Source: an uncultured bacterium (GTDB lineage: Bacteria; Desulfobacterota; Desulfovibrionia; Desulfovibrionales; Desulfovibrionaceae). Taken from it: a stretch of DNA of 5,297 nt. The position numbers were made by a program, and so were the translations under genes. A model generated the notes under the pieces. The model made no database searches. It saw nothing but the letters and a program-made list of their open reading frames with translations, and was not told where the DNA came from. Of the stretch, positions 4,797-5,297 are shown piece after piece. The number at the start of each line of letters is the position of its first letter. Position 1 is the first letter of the stretch. The stretch spans positions 1 to 5,297 of the forward strand of contig CAJMRA010000194.1 in the NCBI GenBank assembly GCA_905215675.1, given 5' to 3'.

Positions 4797-5273
4797 ATGA
4801 GCCAGCAGAGCACTGATCAGCAGGCACACGATGACGATCTGATACAGTTGGTGACCTTTCATATCGGCGACGAAGAATTCGGCGTCGATATCCTGGCGGT
4901 GCAGGAAATCATCCGCCTGATGCAGATCACCATGGTGCCGCGCGCCCCCGCGTTCATCGAGGGCGTCATCAATCTGCGCGGCAAGGTCATTCCCGTGGTC
5001 AACATGCGCACGCGCTTCAACAAGCCGGTCGTGGAACACAACGCCAGCACGCGTATCGTGGTCATGGAATTTGATCAGAAGATCGTGGGCTTTCTTGTGG
5101 ACGCCGTCTCCGAAGTCCTGCGCATCCCCGCTTCCACCGTGGAAGAAGCGCCGCCCGTGGTGGCGGGCATCGGTTCCGAATATATCCGGGGCGTCGGCAA
5201 ACTGGGCGACCGCCTGCTGATCCTTCTCGATCTCAACTACCTGCTGAACAATACCAGCCTGGAAGTCAACTAG
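4797..5273 (+). CDS. cheW: Chemotaxis coupling protein CheW
   Basis: CheW is the cytoplasmic adaptor that links methyl-accepting chemoreceptors to the histidine kinase CheA in signalling arrays. The 158-residue protein is a single CheW domain with a short polar N-terminus (residues 1-14). The domain opens with LIQLVTFHIGDEEFGVDI (15-32), continues with VQEIIR and VPRAPAFIEGVINLRGKVIPVVNMR (47-71), and includes FLVDAVSEVLRI (99-110) and a final hydrophobic strand, RLLILLDLNYLL (139-150). The NLRG arginine (R61) lies in the stretch known in E. coli CheW to contact receptor. There is no receiver domain, so it is CheW rather than CheV, and no kinase domain, so it is not CheA. It is preceded by a sigma-28-type promoter and is probably the first gene of its transcript; no further gene is visible in the 24 bases that follow. 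It ends in TAG. Confidence 0.96.
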   Translation: MSQQSTDQQAHDDDLIQLVTFHIGDEEFGVDILAVQEIIRLMQITMVPRAPAFIEGVINLRGKVIPVVNMRTRFNKPVVEHNASTRIVVMEFDQKIVGFLVDAVSEVLRIPASTVEEAPPVVAGIGSEYIRGVGKLGDRLLILLDLNYLLNNTSLEVN

Positions 5274-5297
5274 GGCGTCAACACGAAATCGTTCTTC

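Noticed and set aside
1..5297. CRISPR arrays, insertion sequences, tRNA or rRNA genes, phage or defence modules
   Set aside because: No regularly spaced direct repeats, transposase motifs, cloverleaf or rRNA sequence was seen; all genes except the first belong to recognised families, chiefly housekeeping or chemotaxis, and the first shows no mobile-element motif.

Overview
The window looks like ordinary chromosomal DNA from a GC-rich Gram-negative bacterium, most likely a Desulfovibrio-type member of the Desulfovibrionaceae. That assignment is inference: it rests on base composition, on the rpmE / DUF1385 / prfA gene order, and on a flagellar-type promoter before cheW. No marker gene fixes the genus. 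All six genes are on the + strand.

Layout: (1) 1-657 is the 3' part of an unrecognised gene. It has a Pro/Ala/Arg-rich linker and then a small alpha/beta domain that faintly resembles the uracil-DNA glycosylase fold. (2) 658-852 is an intergenic region packed with five stem-loops. (3) 853-1674 is tlyA, an S4-domain plus FtsJ-like rRNA 2'-O-methyltransferase. (4) 1675-1905 holds hairpins, a possible terminator and a possible promoter. (5) 1906-2118 is rpmE, ribosomal protein L31 with a four-cysteine zinc site. (6) 2119-2321 holds a possible terminator. (7) About 2322-3356 is a DUF1385 (YqhQ-like) membrane protein. (8) 3473-4549 is prfA, peptide chain release factor 1. (9) 4550-4796 holds two hairpins and a strong sigma-28-type promoter. 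(10) 4797-5273 is cheW, the chemotaxis coupling protein. The last 24 bases hold nothing recognisable.

Functionally, tlyA, rpmE and prfA all concern the ribosome and translation. DUF1385 and prfA are close together and probably cotranscribed. cheW is a separate unit, apparently under motility control.

I found no new enzymatic or defence system. The most interesting non-coding signal is an intergenic repeat family. A two-hairpin element occurs before tlyA and again after prfA in the same order and orientation, with pair-preserving base changes. A third, inverted partial copy runs into the tlyA stop codon, so tlyA is flanked by inverted repeats matching at 21 of 23 positions. Second in interest is the exact sigma-28 -10 box in front of cheW.
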